Shown here: in pieces, positions 36,001 through 45,286 of the stretch
Position numbering within the stretch: position 1 is the first letter of the stretch
Layout: every line of letters starts with the position of its first letter
Source of the DNA: Bacilli bacterium
Lineage (GTDB): Bacteria > Bacillota_I > Bacilli_A > RFN20 > CAG-826
Direction of reading: 5' to 3'
Length of the DNA stretch: 64,000 nt
NCBI GenBank assembly: GCA_017502465.1
Contig: JAFVUY010000012.1
Coordinates: 1-64,000 of the forward strand
Translations under genes and position numbers: made by a program
Notes under the pieces: generated by a model
What the model was told of the DNA's origin: nothing
Databases searched by the model: none
Seen by the model: only the letters and a program-made list of their open reading frames with translations

Positions 36001-36534
36001 ATGATCATTAATAATTTATTTGAATTCTTAATGTTAGTTAAAGATGTTGCCCCGCTTATCGTTTTTGGCGTCACTTATATTTGTTCCCTTTTCTTTTTTA
36101 AATTCGTTTTTAAAGTTCATAGAAATAATTTACTTGCCTATTTATTGAGTTTATTGATTACAATTGGACTTTATTACTCCTTCATTTACGTGTTTAAACT
36201 TAGCCGCAGAGACTATATTCTTGACGGTATTAAGATATTCGCTAGATATTTTTATAGCTTAGGTACTTTATTCTTTGTTTTGGTTATTAACATATTCAAA
36301 ATAACAAAATTTTATAATTTGAATGATTTACCAATGTTATTTTCTGTTTCGCTTCAAATGATTGATTATTTATCAAGAGTTGATGTTGAAATTTGCTTAT
36401 ATTTAGCATTCCATCAATCATATAAATACAAAAAGAAATTTATTAATAAAACACGTTCATTTATTGAAAGTGTTCGATTATATTTTGCATCTTGCGTGAG
36501 ATCTCACGCGATTAACTGCGTATATAATTGTTAA
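36001..36534 (+). CDS. Multi-pass membrane protein, unknown
   Basis: A 177-residue protein with about three to four hydrophobic helices (roughly 12-35, 45-66, 83-102 and a weaker one) and a basic C-terminal tail with three Cys (ASCVRSHAINCVYNC). A consensus AAAGGAGG and a good promoter indicate a real, well-translated gene. I recognise no family. It is the first gene of the region leading into the SipW locus, though a possible hairpin (AAATTAC with GTAATTT, about 36578-36606) may separate them. No function is assigned. Confidence 0.6.
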   Translation: MIINNLFEFLMLVKDVAPLIVFGVTYICSLFFFKFVFKVHRNNLLAYLLSLLITIGLYYSFIYVFKLSRRDYILDGIKIFARYFYSLGTLFFVLVINIFKITKFYNLNDLPMLFSVSLQMIDYLSRVDVEICLYLAFHQSYKYKKKFINKTRSFIESVRLYFASCVRSHAINCVYNC

Positions 36535-36650
36535 TTTACATAGTAATTCCACATATTTTGCTTTTTTAAGTATGAATTAAATTACTCTTTTTTAGGTGTA
36601 ATTTTGTTTATATATATTTTTCTATATTAAATGCAAAGGAGGTTTTTTTA

Positions 36651-37574
36651 ATGAGAAAAAGTTTAAAATCAATCTCTAAAAGAAAGTGGATTGTTGGCGG
36701 TTTACTCTTTTTCGGTGGAGCGGCTCTTTTAACAACAGGTTTTGCTACCTGGGTTATCGGCACTCAAATATTAAGCGACAGAGATAATTTAAATATTGTC
36801 GTAGACACCGCGAAAAACGAATCTATTTCCATTTCCGCTGAGTTAAGCGACAACTCAATTCACCTCAGAGAAAAAGTAAGTCAAGATTCTTCAAATCCTG
36901 ATCAAATCATTTTTACAGACAACACTGAAAACGCTGATTTTGAAATTAAATTTTCTAAAATCACAATCGAATGTGGTGTTGAATTCTATCAGAGAAATTA
37001 CTGTACTTATGATTCACAAACTGGTGTTTACACCCCAAAAACATTCGACTTATCAATTAAATTCGATATGTCTGGGACACTTTTAGAATCTTTACCTGCT
37101 AGTCAAGCAAACACACTTGAAGATTTAACTCAAAACATTGTGGTTAAAAATCAAAACATCAAGTTTGTAAACGATCATTTGCAAGTTGATGCAAGTGGTA
37201 ATGCAGTCACATCATATCAATATATTGATATAGATACCGACAAAATCACTTTAAGTGAAAGTGATGTCACAAATAAGTGGACCGATGCATCAGGAGGATT
37301 TAAACAATTAGTTATCACTGATAAAGTTATTAAATTCAAATGGGGCAATTTCTTCTCTTATAGAGATCACACTGACACAGTCGTTAATAATGGTCCTGCA
37401 GCTTATTACAACAATTTAAGTAAGATTAAAGGTTCTAGTTGGAGAACATTATCCAACTTACAAAAAGTAGAAGATGAAATTAACGCGATGAATGCAGTCT
37501 TTACACCTACTGATTCTTCTAAAAAGAGTGCGTTAGCGTTAGAAATTTCACTCCCTGAAGTTATTAATGCATAA
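36651..37574 (+). CDS. SipW-dependent exported protein (TasA/camelysin-like), first paralogue
   Basis: A 307-residue protein. A basic N-terminus and hydrophobic helix end in TTGFATWVIG, the pattern of signal peptides cut by SipW-type peptidases in TasA, TapA and camelysin. The mature part is a beta-rich, soluble domain without catalytic motifs, as expected of a fibre or matrix subunit. A WGNFF...AAYYNN segment near 228-250 matches WGSKF...SRYGEG in the next gene, so the two are paralogues. A strong AAAGGAGG precedes the ATG. The cognate peptidase is encoded two genes downstream. Confidence 0.75.
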   Translation: MRKSLKSISKRKWIVGGLLFFGGAALLTTGFATWVIGTQILSDRDNLNIVVDTAKNESISISAELSDNSIHLREKVSQDSSNPDQIIFTDNTENADFEIKFSKITIECGVEFYQRNYCTYDSQTGVYTPKTFDLSIKFDMSGTLLESLPASQANTLEDLTQNIVVKNQNIKFVNDHLQVDASGNAVTSYQYIDIDTDKITLSESDVTNKWTDASGGFKQLVITDKVIKFKWGNFFSYRDHTDTVVNNGPAAYYNNLSKIKGSSWRTLSNLQKVEDEINAMNAVFTPTDSSKKSALALEISLPEVINA

Positions 37575-37585
37575 GGAGACTATTT

Positions 37586-38434
37586 ATGAAAAAGAAAACT
37601 ATTAAAAAAGGACGTTTATCAACATACGTCACAATCGCATTAGCAGGCGTTAGTTTAGTTGCTGTTGGTTTCTCTGCTTGGGTTATTCAAAACGTTGACA
37701 CAAAAGAAGTAGGAGATGTCACAATTCAAGTTGCAGGAACTGATAATCAATCAGTTACATTCCAAGATGTCACGATGATTGATGATACATTTGTTTTAGA
37801 CGCTGAACTTGGTGATGTAACCGCCCCAATTGTTATCGATGAAGGAAATACTGTTGGAGAAGATTTGCTTCTTTCCTATTCCTTCAGCTTTGAAAAATCT
37901 AAAGCTGCTGCTTTTAAAGGTGTTTCATATCGTTTAGTGGATAAAACCACTGATTCAAGTTTAAAAACATATTTAGAAGCTAATGAAGATTTAGTTGTCT
38001 TCCCAGGACAATTTACCGCTTTAGATGAAACAGGTAGCACATATTTCCCACTTGTTCCACATGATGCAATTAGCAGTGCAGGTGAAATTGTTACCTCAAC
38101 ATATTATTTTAAAGTAAATAAAACATCCTGGGTTCTTCGTGATGGCACAAATCATAACCTTAAAGTTAGTTTATCCGAAACCTCAACAGGTTCTGGTGAA
38201 GACTTAGTTAACCTTATTAAGGTTACAGTTGATGCATATTTAGAATGGGGTTCTAAATTCGATGGAGTTAATCCTTCACGTTACGGCGAAGGTGTCAGTG
38301 CAACTTTAGACTCTAACTTTGCTACTGCTCAAGCTGTTGTTGATACACTCAACACCCTTAAAGAAAATATCAACAGCAAGAAATTCGCTTTTGAAATTAG
38401 TCATATTCCAACTCACACAGTTACTCTTAGCTAA
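37586..38434 (+). CDS. SipW-dependent exported protein (TasA/camelysin-like), second paralogue
   Basis: A 282-residue protein starting 11 nt after its paralogue. The signal helix ends in VAVGFSAWVIQN, again the SipW-type motif. The mature domain is beta-rich and acidic, ending in HTVTLS, with no enzyme motif. Tandem paralogous subunits beside a dedicated peptidase are typical of matrix-fibre operons such as tapA-sipW-tasA. AAGGAG precedes the ATG. A stable hairpin lies between this gene and the peptidase gene and may set a higher mRNA level for the two structural genes. Confidence 0.75.
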   Translation: MKKKTIKKGRLSTYVTIALAGVSLVAVGFSAWVIQNVDTKEVGDVTIQVAGTDNQSVTFQDVTMIDDTFVLDAELGDVTAPIVIDEGNTVGEDLLLSYSFSFEKSKAAAFKGVSYRLVDKTTDSSLKTYLEANEDLVVFPGQFTALDETGSTYFPLVPHDAISSAGEIVTSTYYFKVNKTSWVLRDGTNHNLKVSLSETSTGSGEDLVNLIKVTVDAYLEWGSKFDGVNPSRYGEGVSATLDSNFATAQAVVDTLNTLKENINSKKFAFEISHIPTHTVTLS

Positions 38435-38452
38435 AATCCTTCTTTGTTTATT

Positions 38453-38479
38453 TCTAGGGGAGGTTAATCCTCCTCTAGA
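38453..38479 (+). promoter_or_regulatory. Stable intercistronic hairpin without T tract
   Basis: An 11-bp stem (38453-38463 with 38469-38479, one G-U pair) with loop TTAAT and no T run. It is more likely an mRNA-stability or processing element, or an inefficient terminator, between the abundant exported proteins and the peptidase gene. Confidence 0.6.
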
Positions 38480-38505
38480 TATATAAATCAAGAATAATAA
38501 TTATT

Positions 38506-39522
38506 ATGTCAAAAATCGAAATCTTATCCTTAATTATCACTCTTATTTGTGTCGCTTCATTCGCGACAGTTTTCACTGTTTTATTTAGACATTATTACAA
38601 AGGGATGATAAGCGATATTAAGGATGGAAAACTCGACATAGAACTTATTGATAATGCTTTATATGAAGAAAAAATAGAAAAATCAAAAAAACATAGAGTT
38701 TTTAAGATAATTTTGAAAACATTTTCATCAGTTTTATTAGGAGTAATCCTTTTAGGATTTGGTGTTTCTTTATATTCAAGAATAACTGGGAATTTGATGC
38801 CTATTGGAAATAATACATTTGTCGTTGTTTCAACTGGATCAATGGAAAAAAGAAATGAAAATAATGACTATTTAGATACCTATAATTTGCGTAATCAAAT
38901 TAATACGTATGATATGGTCAATATTACAAAAATCAAAAATAAAGACGAAATCAAATTATATGATGTCATCGCTTTTAAAGCGGATGACGGAAGAGTGATT
39001 GTTCATCGTGTGGTTAAAATCACAAGCGATGGTTTAATCACCAAGGGTGATTCTAATAGAGAAAACGATGTTGGAAGCCTATATTCTAATTATTTAAGCT
39101 ATAAAAATGTAATTGGAAAATATACAGGCACAAGAATCCCACTTGTTGGTCTATTTGTTATCTTTTTACAATCAAACGCTGGAATAATCACTATCGTTTC
39201 TGTTTTTTACTGCCTTTTAATGTTTGAACATCTTAAAGGTAAATATGAAAACGCAATTATTGAAAGAACTAATTTCTTGATCGATTTGATAAATGTCGAC
39301 TTAGAAGAGGACGATATTTCAAATTTAGAAAGTTCTTATCAAGAAATTTTGATTTATAAAGGTCAAGAATATCGCTTTGTTTCTGGAAAATTTATAGAAA
39401 AGAAAGAAAGCGCCACTAACTATAAAGATGACGAAATGGTCTTTATCAAAGATAAAGATAATTCTGTTAAAATTAAAAATACAAAAGAAAAATTAGATTT
39501 AGATAGTAAAGAAGTTGAGTAA
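38506..39522 (+). CDS. sipW: SipW-type (ER-like) signal peptidase I
   Basis: A 338-residue membrane peptidase of family S26B. The Ser nucleophile is S112 in VSTGSME. The general base is His167 in VIVHRV, not the Lys of ordinary bacterial SPase I, and KGDSNREND gives the conserved Asp. Hydrophobic segments lie at about 7-27, 66-90 and 208-238. It is longer than B. subtilis SipW, with an N-terminal helix and an acidic C-terminal cytoplasmic tail of about 100 residues. Its expected substrates are four exported proteins in this cluster with a G-x-[AS]-x-[WF] motif. The ATG lacks a Shine-Dalgarno site; AATAAT lies 7 nt upstream. Confidence 0.85.
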   Translation: MSKIEILSLIITLICVASFATVFTVLFRHYYKGMISDIKDGKLDIELIDNALYEEKIEKSKKHRVFKIILKTFSSVLLGVILLGFGVSLYSRITGNLMPIGNNTFVVVSTGSMEKRNENNDYLDTYNLRNQINTYDMVNITKIKNKDEIKLYDVIAFKADDGRVIVHRVVKITSDGLITKGDSNRENDVGSLYSNYLSYKNVIGKYTGTRIPLVGLFVIFLQSNAGIITIVSVFYCLLMFEHLKGKYENAIIERTNFLIDLINVDLEEDDISNLESSYQEILIYKGQEYRFVSGKFIEKKESATNYKDDEMVFIKDKDNSVKIKNTKEKLDLDSKEVE

Positions 39523-39567
39523 TCAAAAGGTAATCTTTTTCACTATCAAATCTTAAAGGAGGAAAAC

Positions 39568-41391
39568 ATGAAAACTAAAACACATTTCACAAGAAAAAAC
39601 TTCATTGCGATTGCCCTTGTTTATTTCTTTGTCATTTTAGTTCTTCTAAGCGCTTTACTTTGCGATGCGACTAACCCTATTGGTTTAAAAGAAAGTGCAA
39701 ATATTGTTAAAAAAATATCTAAAATTTTCTCATTCCCAGATATCAATGGAAGTACAGGTGCTTATATCTTACTTTCATGCGTGCTTGTATATATCCTTAT
39801 TTTTGTAAGCGCGCTTATATATGAGATGAGACTTGCAGTTTATTATGAAGGTAAAGCTTTAAAGAAAAAATGGGTATTAATTTATGTTACAACATTTTTT
39901 ATTACAACAATTTTAGGATTTGGTATTGGACTTGTAGCTCAATATCCATATGAGGCTAAATACATTGGAAATAGTTTCCTTTTCTTGCTTCAAGCTATGC
40001 TTGTTGGTCTATTATTATTTGCTGCGTTAGGCTCAATTATCTTCTCAATTTGTTCTTTATACATTAACTTCAAACATATTAACGAACCTTTCAAATTCTT
40101 TGGAGGAAGAGTTAAAGAAGTTGAAGAAATGGAAGATGAAAGAGAAATTAGAGATAGAGAAATCGCTAAAGAACAAGGCGATTTAGCGGCCTCTTTTGGA
40201 GAAGGTGAAACAGAAATTATCACTAAAGAAGTCTCTTCAGGCGGAGGACAAGTTTCTATTTCTAACACTGATGATACTAAAGTGATCGGAGATAAAGAAA
40301 GAGTTTTCCCTGGTTTATCGACAATTGATTTAATTGCTAAAGCTGAAAGAGAAAAATTGTTCTCTTTAGATGGTGTTGATTTAAAAAGAGTAGTTAATCA
40401 ATTTAGAAATTATTTAGCAAAGCAAAAAGGAATTTATTTCGATCTTAATACTTTAAGAGCCTTCATTGCTGGTCTTGCTACAACTAGAATAATTATTTTA
40501 GAAGGTCTTTCTGGAACAGGTAAATCCTCTTTAGCGAGATTTTTCTCTGACTTCATTGAAGAAGAATCATATTTTGAAGCGGTTCAAGCTACTTGGAGAG
40601 ATAGAAGCGCAATTTTAGGATATTTTAATGATTTCTCTAAGACATATTCTGAAACAGAATTCTTAAAACGTTTATATCATTCCACATATCGTCTTAATCA
40701 CGTTAATGTGATGGTTCTTGACGAAGTCAATATCTCACGTGTCGAATATTATTTCGCAGATTTCTTATCGATTTTAGAATATCCAATGGATAAATGGAAA
40801 ATCAAAATCATGCAATTACCTTATGATTTTGAAGCCCCAGAACATCTTAATGATGGAATTCTTAAAATCCCTCATAATACCTGGTTTATTTTAACCGCGA
40901 ATAAGGACGATTCAACTTACACGATTACTGATAAGGTTTATGACCGTGCGATTACAATTAATTTCTCTAATCGTAATGAATCATTTACTGTTGACGGTAA
41001 TAGCGAGACTCTCCCTATTTCTTATGAAGGATTAACGTATCTATTTGATGATGCAATTAACAATATGGATAATCATCTAAGTGAAGAAGAAGTTAAAAAT
41101 TTCAAAACTATTATAGACTTTACATACGACACCTTTGAAATCACCTTTGGTAACCGTATTAATCATCAAATCGAAAGATTTGTTCCAGTTTTCTATCAAG
41201 CAGGCGGAAATAAAAACGATGCGTTAGACTTTATTTTCTCACGTAAAGTTATTTCTAAACTCGAAGGTAGATTCGAAGACTATATCAAACAAGGTCTTTT
41301 AGACCTTAAACGTTTGATTTTAAAAATTTATGGAAAGGATAATTTCACTTTAACTCTTAAAGAGATTGATAAATTACTTAGAAGATTATAA
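39568..41391 (+). CDS. Membrane-anchored McrB-like AAA+ ATPase
   Basis: A 607-residue protein with four membrane helices (about 12-32, 64-85, 101-123, 136-165) and an acidic linker. A AAA+ domain of the McrB clade starts near 285: Walker A GLSGTGKSS (313-321), Walker B VLDEVN with D375/E376, then ISRVEYYFADFLSILE and a sensor segment WFILTANKDD. McrB proteins normally power DNA restriction and are soluble; this one has no DNA-binding domain and is held in the membrane. It is followed 2 nt later by a DUF2357/McrC-like partner, all inside a surface-protein cluster. AAAGGAGG upstream. A role in assembly or secretion is inferred. Confidence 0.82.
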   Translation: MKTKTHFTRKNFIAIALVYFFVILVLLSALLCDATNPIGLKESANIVKKISKIFSFPDINGSTGAYILLSCVLVYILIFVSALIYEMRLAVYYEGKALKKKWVLIYVTTFFITTILGFGIGLVAQYPYEAKYIGNSFLFLLQAMLVGLLLFAALGSIIFSICSLYINFKHINEPFKFFGGRVKEVEEMEDEREIRDREIAKEQGDLAASFGEGETEIITKEVSSGGGQVSISNTDDTKVIGDKERVFPGLSTIDLIAKAEREKLFSLDGVDLKRVVNQFRNYLAKQKGIYFDLNTLRAFIAGLATTRIIILEGLSGTGKSSLARFFSDFIEEESYFEAVQATWRDRSAILGYFNDFSKTYSETEFLKRLYHSTYRLNHVNVMVLDEVNISRVEYYFADFLSILEYPMDKWKIKIMQLPYDFEAPEHLNDGILKIPHNTWFILTANKDDSTYTITDKVYDRAITINFSNRNESFTVDGNSETLPISYEGLTYLFDDAINNMDNHLSEEEVKNFKTIIDFTYDTFEITFGNRINHQIERFVPVFYQAGGNKNDALDFIFSRKVISKLEGRFEDYIKQGLLDLKRLILKIYGKDNFTLTLKEIDKLLRRL

Positions 41392-41393
41392 TA

Positions 41394-42833
41394 ATGGGAA
41401 AATTAACGTTTTTAGAAAGCTATACGAATAAACTTAAATCTGTCTTAAAGAAAGATAGTAGTTTTTCTAATCTTTATAACCACTTAAAAGATAACAAAAT
41501 TAAGTCTTTTATCTCTTTTGATTATCTTGAGGCTTATGAAGTTACTCTTTCTTATAAAAGAGTTATTGACCGTGTAGCGAGTATTGTTAATAAACCTCAT
41601 ATTAAAGTTTCCTATGAAGATGTTATTTCTAGAAGCGAATTAATTAAATCCTTAGATCCAATAAGTGTTCAAGAAACAATTAAAGATAGCAAATTGTGGA
41701 AGAAAAAGGGTCTTAATTATTCTCCGGAATATGTTCATAACATCGAATACACTGATACGATTAAAACATATGAAAACGGCTTTATTGCCTTACTTGTGGA
41801 TTTAATCGAAAAGGGTATTAATAATTTAATATCTCAATTGACCCCTATGGTGAAACCATTAGAGGAAGAATACGAAATTAAAGGTCTTAACTTTGGTAAA
41901 CGTTCTTTCTTAAATGAATTTTCTCCATTTAGACAACCATTTGAAAACGTTTTCCATAAAGAGAAGACAAATAGCCTAAAAGTTTATAATTTAGCCTTAA
42001 AACTTCTAAAAAGGCTTAAAAACATTAAATTAAGTGAACTTTATCGGTTCAATAAAGGTAGTTTCTTAGATAAAAACGTAATCGCAACAAATGTATTACT
42101 TCACGAAGTTAGTTATTCTTATTGCTATCGTTTCTATTTAGATAACTTCTTAAAAGAAAACAAAGAGGAAGAACTTAAAAAAGAAACAACTTATTACAAC
42201 TATGTTGTTTCAATGCTGATCAGTTATATTGCCTATTACGGGGTTGGGAAAAGCAAGAAAAATATCTTAAACAATATAAACTTCGACAATCTTGATAAAT
42301 TACATTTTGATTCATTCTCTTTTAGAAAAGGTGTGTATGGATTTGAGGTAGAAGAACTTGATGAAATTAATGGATTAAGTGTCAAAGTCAAGCTTCTTAA
42401 TAAAACAATTCGATTAAGTAGCAAAGTTGCCCCAGTAAGAGAAACTAAATATTTATTATTAACAACTTATAAATTTGATCAAAATAACAAACCTTATATT
42501 CAAGAAATAATTGATAAAAACAAAGATAAATATAGTTCGATTATTGTTATAACTCAAATCAATACCTTATTAGAATTTATCAATGTCGCGAATATATCAA
42601 TTTATTCAAAAGATAACTTCTTACTAATTAAAAATTTAATTAGTGCGATGACTCTTCTTATTCAAACAGAGACAGATATTTATCAAAAACGTTGTCCTGT
42701 ATGTGGAAGTAAGGACATTGTTAATGAAGATGGTAATTATGTGTGTGATAAGTGTAAGAGTGAATATGCATTAATTGATATAAACAACACTCAAAATTTA
42801 TGGATTAAGTCATTTAGGAGGAAATTAACATGA
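41394..42833 (+). CDS. DUF2357/McrC-like partner protein with C-terminal zinc ribbon
   Basis: A 479-residue soluble protein, the expected partner of the McrB-like ATPase just upstream. The mainly helical N-terminal two-thirds, with IEYTDTIKTYENGFIALLV near 117-135, resembles DUF2357 proteins that accompany McrB-type ATPases. A clear PD-(D/E)XK nuclease core is not visible to me. The C-terminus holds a zinc ribbon: C434, C437, C451 and C454. The ABC ATPase gene overlaps its last 4 nt. Its loss or retention of nuclease activity is the key open question. The family call is moderate; the operon link is firm. Confidence 0.62.
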   Translation: MGKLTFLESYTNKLKSVLKKDSSFSNLYNHLKDNKIKSFISFDYLEAYEVTLSYKRVIDRVASIVNKPHIKVSYEDVISRSELIKSLDPISVQETIKDSKLWKKKGLNYSPEYVHNIEYTDTIKTYENGFIALLVDLIEKGINNLISQLTPMVKPLEEEYEIKGLNFGKRSFLNEFSPFRQPFENVFHKEKTNSLKVYNLALKLLKRLKNIKLSELYRFNKGSFLDKNVIATNVLLHEVSYSYCYRFYLDNFLKENKEEELKKETTYYNYVVSMLISYIAYYGVGKSKKNILNNINFDNLDKLHFDSFSFRKGVYGFEVEELDEINGLSVKVKLLNKTIRLSSKVAPVRETKYLLLTTYKFDQNNKPYIQEIIDKNKDKYSSIIVITQINTLLEFINVANISIYSKDNFLLIKNLISAMTLLIQTETDIYQKRCPVCGSKDIVNEDGNYVCDKCKSEYALIDINNTQNLWIKSFRRKLT

Positions 42834-43678
42834 TGTTAGAAAAAGATATTATTAATCACGTTAAAGATGATGTTTCATCAACTTTTAATGACGAAATCGT
42901 TGTAGAAGAAGTTACACAAAACGAAATAGATGATGTTATTAAAAGTGACAACGTCATCGAAATTAGAGATTTATATAAATCTTATGGTAAAAAAGAAGTC
43001 TTAAGAGGATTAAATCTATCTGTTAAAAAAGGCGAAGTTTTTGGCTTCATTGGTAAAAACGGTGTTGGTAAATCCACGACAATCGACTGTGTTGTTGGCT
43101 TAAAAGAAGCAAACTCAGGAGAAATTTTATTAAACGGATTCGATATTGTTAGTCAACCATTGGAAGCAAAAATGCAATTTGGTTATGTTCCAAGCGAACC
43201 TGTTACCTATGAGATGATGAGCGGAAACGAATATCTTCAATTTGTTGCAAGTGCGTATAACATGATTCAAAGTTCTTTTGAAAAGAACTATAATTTCCTA
43301 ATTAAAAAATTAGGAATGTCTAAGGGTGACATGAATCGTAAGATTCGTGAATATAGTCATGGTATGCAACAAAAAATATGTTTAATGGCCTCTTTAATCC
43401 ATAATCCAACGATTTGGATTTTAGATGAACCGACAGTTGGCTTAGACATTATGGTGTATGAAGTTTTACTGAAGATGATTAAAGGTTTTGCATCTAATGG
43501 TAAGACTGTCTTTATCACTTCACATAATATCGATTTAGTCGCTAGAGTATGCGATAGAGTAGCGATTATTAACGATGGAAAGGTATCTGAATTAATTGAT
43601 TTTAATGAAGAACCTACGAAAAGACGTGATTTATCACGTATATTCTTTAAAACCTACAAGGATGATGTATTGGAGTAG
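42830..43678 (+). CDS. ABC transporter ATP-binding protein (ABC-2/NatA type)
   Basis: A 282-residue ATPase. An unusual acidic N-terminal extension of about 40 residues precedes the ATPase core. Walker A is GKNGVGKST (75-83); the signature region is REYSHGMQQK; Walker B is WILDEPTVGLD; the switch His lies in TSHN. The fold and motifs match drug, antibiotic or polysaccharide exporters partnered with ABC-2 permeases, one of which follows 2 nt downstream. GGAGG sits before two adjacent ATGs (42830 and 42833); the second would be three bases shorter. It overlaps the DUF2357-like gene by 4 nt. Confidence 0.88.
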   Translation: MMLEKDIINHVKDDVSSTFNDEIVVEEVTQNEIDDVIKSDNVIEIRDLYKSYGKKEVLRGLNLSVKKGEVFGFIGKNGVGKSTTIDCVVGLKEANSGEILLNGFDIVSQPLEAKMQFGYVPSEPVTYEMMSGNEYLQFVASAYNMIQSSFEKNYNFLIKKLGMSKGDMNRKIREYSHGMQQKICLMASLIHNPTIWILDEPTVGLDIMVYEVLLKMIKGFASNGKTVFITSHNIDLVARVCDRVAIINDGKVSELIDFNEEPTKRRDLSRIFFKTYKDDVLE

Positions 43679-43680
43679 AT

Positions 43681-45285
43681 ATGATTCTAGAATTAGTTAG
43701 AAAAGAACTCATCTATAAAAATGAACACATAAAAGATAGTCCTTTTGCGGCTTTTAGATTTCTCTTAAAATTAGTCGTTTATGGTTTACTTTTTGGCTTG
43801 ATTTGGTTTATTTTTGCAAACTTAGATAAAAAGATTGCTTCTTATTCAAGTGGAGCGTCTTATAATTTCTTAGTTCTTTTCTTATTTATCATTATGGTTA
43901 TATCTCTTATTTCTGCGACTGTTAGATCAAGAATAGCAATTTTCTCTAAAAAAGACGCAAGAATTACTCTTACTCTTCCAATTCCGATTGAAACATTAAT
44001 TATTTCTAAAGTTATCTATATCTACATTAAGGAAGTTATTAATAACTTCATATTAAGCCTCCCATTATTATTGGCCTTTGGATTTAATAGAGAAATGACA
44101 CCTTCTTATTATGTGTTTAGTATTTTCTATCCACTTATTATTTCTATTTTTAGTGTCTCTTTGGCTTTGATAGTAGTAGTTATAGTTCAACATATTTATC
44201 GTTTAATTTCTTCTAATTCATTAATTCAGTTCCTTTTAGCAGTTATCCTAGTTATTGGACTATGCTATGCATATCAATTTGTTTTAGAGATGTTCCTCAA
44301 CGCCTTAAACGATAGTTCAATTGGAGGAGTTTTCTCTCCTAACTTTATTAAAGCTTTAGATAAAATTAATGATTTCCTAGTTCCGATAAATCAAATTTTA
44401 GCGATTGTAATTTTAAAAGAAAATATACTTCCAAATATTTTAATGTTTGTTGGTATTTTACTTATGACTTTGGTTTTAGGTATCTTTGTTATATCGCTTG
44501 TTTATATGAAACATTCTAAACAAGAAATAAATGTTCATAATTTGACTAACAAAGAAACAAATTTAAAAATACATAGCCTTACCTACACCTTATTTAAAAA
44601 GGAATTATTAATTTTATTTAAAAATAGTGCGAACGTATTTTCCTATACATCGCTTTTGATTATGGCCCCATTCCTCAGCTTTGTTGTTATTAGTTCTTTA
44701 GATAAGATTATGTATGGCAATTTAAGTTTTGTTTTAACTTATTATCCAGAATTAATAAATGGCATTAATATTGCTTTAATTTTATTATTTGTCGGTGTGA
44801 TTAATAGCAGCGCCTCCTTATCTATGTCTAGGGAAGGTAAGGCAATTCAAATCATTAAATATATTCCTGTCTCCCCTGTTAGACAAATCGCGATTAAATT
44901 ATTATCCCCATTATTTTTATCAAGCTTATCATTAATGATAACTTTACTTGTTTTGATATTCACAAAATCAATTACAATGACCACTCTAGTTATTTCTTTT
45001 GTTTTGGGATTTATTCTTATTGCTGCGAATAACTTGTTAGGTATTGAATGGGATATGAAAGATAAAGGCGAAAAGAAAACATCAATTAGTCTATTAAATG
45101 GATTCTTAGCGATTGGATTCCCAACTTTAATCTTACTTATCCATATTATTTTATCTTTCTCTTTAGTGAATAATTTTGTAATTTACCTCTTAGAGGTAAC
45201 ATTAGGAATTGTTTTAGCCTTCTTCTCACTTGTTAACATCAAGAATAGATATAGAAAAGCTTTTAGAAAAATGGAGGTCAATTAA
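43681..45285 (+). CDS. ABC-2-type permease
   Basis: A 534-residue protein with about 12 hydrophobic helices in two halves, separated by a soluble stretch near 275-305. The first residues (LELVRKELIYK) and FKKELLILFK in the middle mark the repeated cytoplasmic starts of ABC-2 permeases. With the ATPase encoded just before it, it forms an exporter. GGAG precedes the ATG. Given its position, it may move a component of the surface structure, but its cargo cannot be read from sequence. Confidence 0.85.
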   Translation: MILELVRKELIYKNEHIKDSPFAAFRFLLKLVVYGLLFGLIWFIFANLDKKIASYSSGASYNFLVLFLFIIMVISLISATVRSRIAIFSKKDARITLTLPIPIETLIISKVIYIYIKEVINNFILSLPLLLAFGFNREMTPSYYVFSIFYPLIISIFSVSLALIVVVIVQHIYRLISSNSLIQFLLAVILVIGLCYAYQFVLEMFLNALNDSSIGGVFSPNFIKALDKINDFLVPINQILAIVILKENILPNILMFVGILLMTLVLGIFVISLVYMKHSKQEINVHNLTNKETNLKIHSLTYTLFKKELLILFKNSANVFSYTSLLIMAPFLSFVVISSLDKIMYGNLSFVLTYYPELINGINIALILLFVGVINSSASLSMSREGKAIQIIKYIPVSPVRQIAIKLLSPLFLSSLSLMITLLVLIFTKSITMTTLVISFVLGFILIAANNLLGIEWDMKDKGEKKTSISLLNGFLAIGFPTLILLIHIILSFSLVNNFVIYLLEVTLGIVLAFFSLVNIKNRYRKAFRKMEVN

Positions 45286-45286
45286 T

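Noticed and set aside
39568..42833. Type IV restriction system (McrBC)
   Set aside because: The ATPase has four membrane helices and no DNA-binding domain, and the neighbours are secretion and surface genes; defence use is not excluded but is not the best reading.
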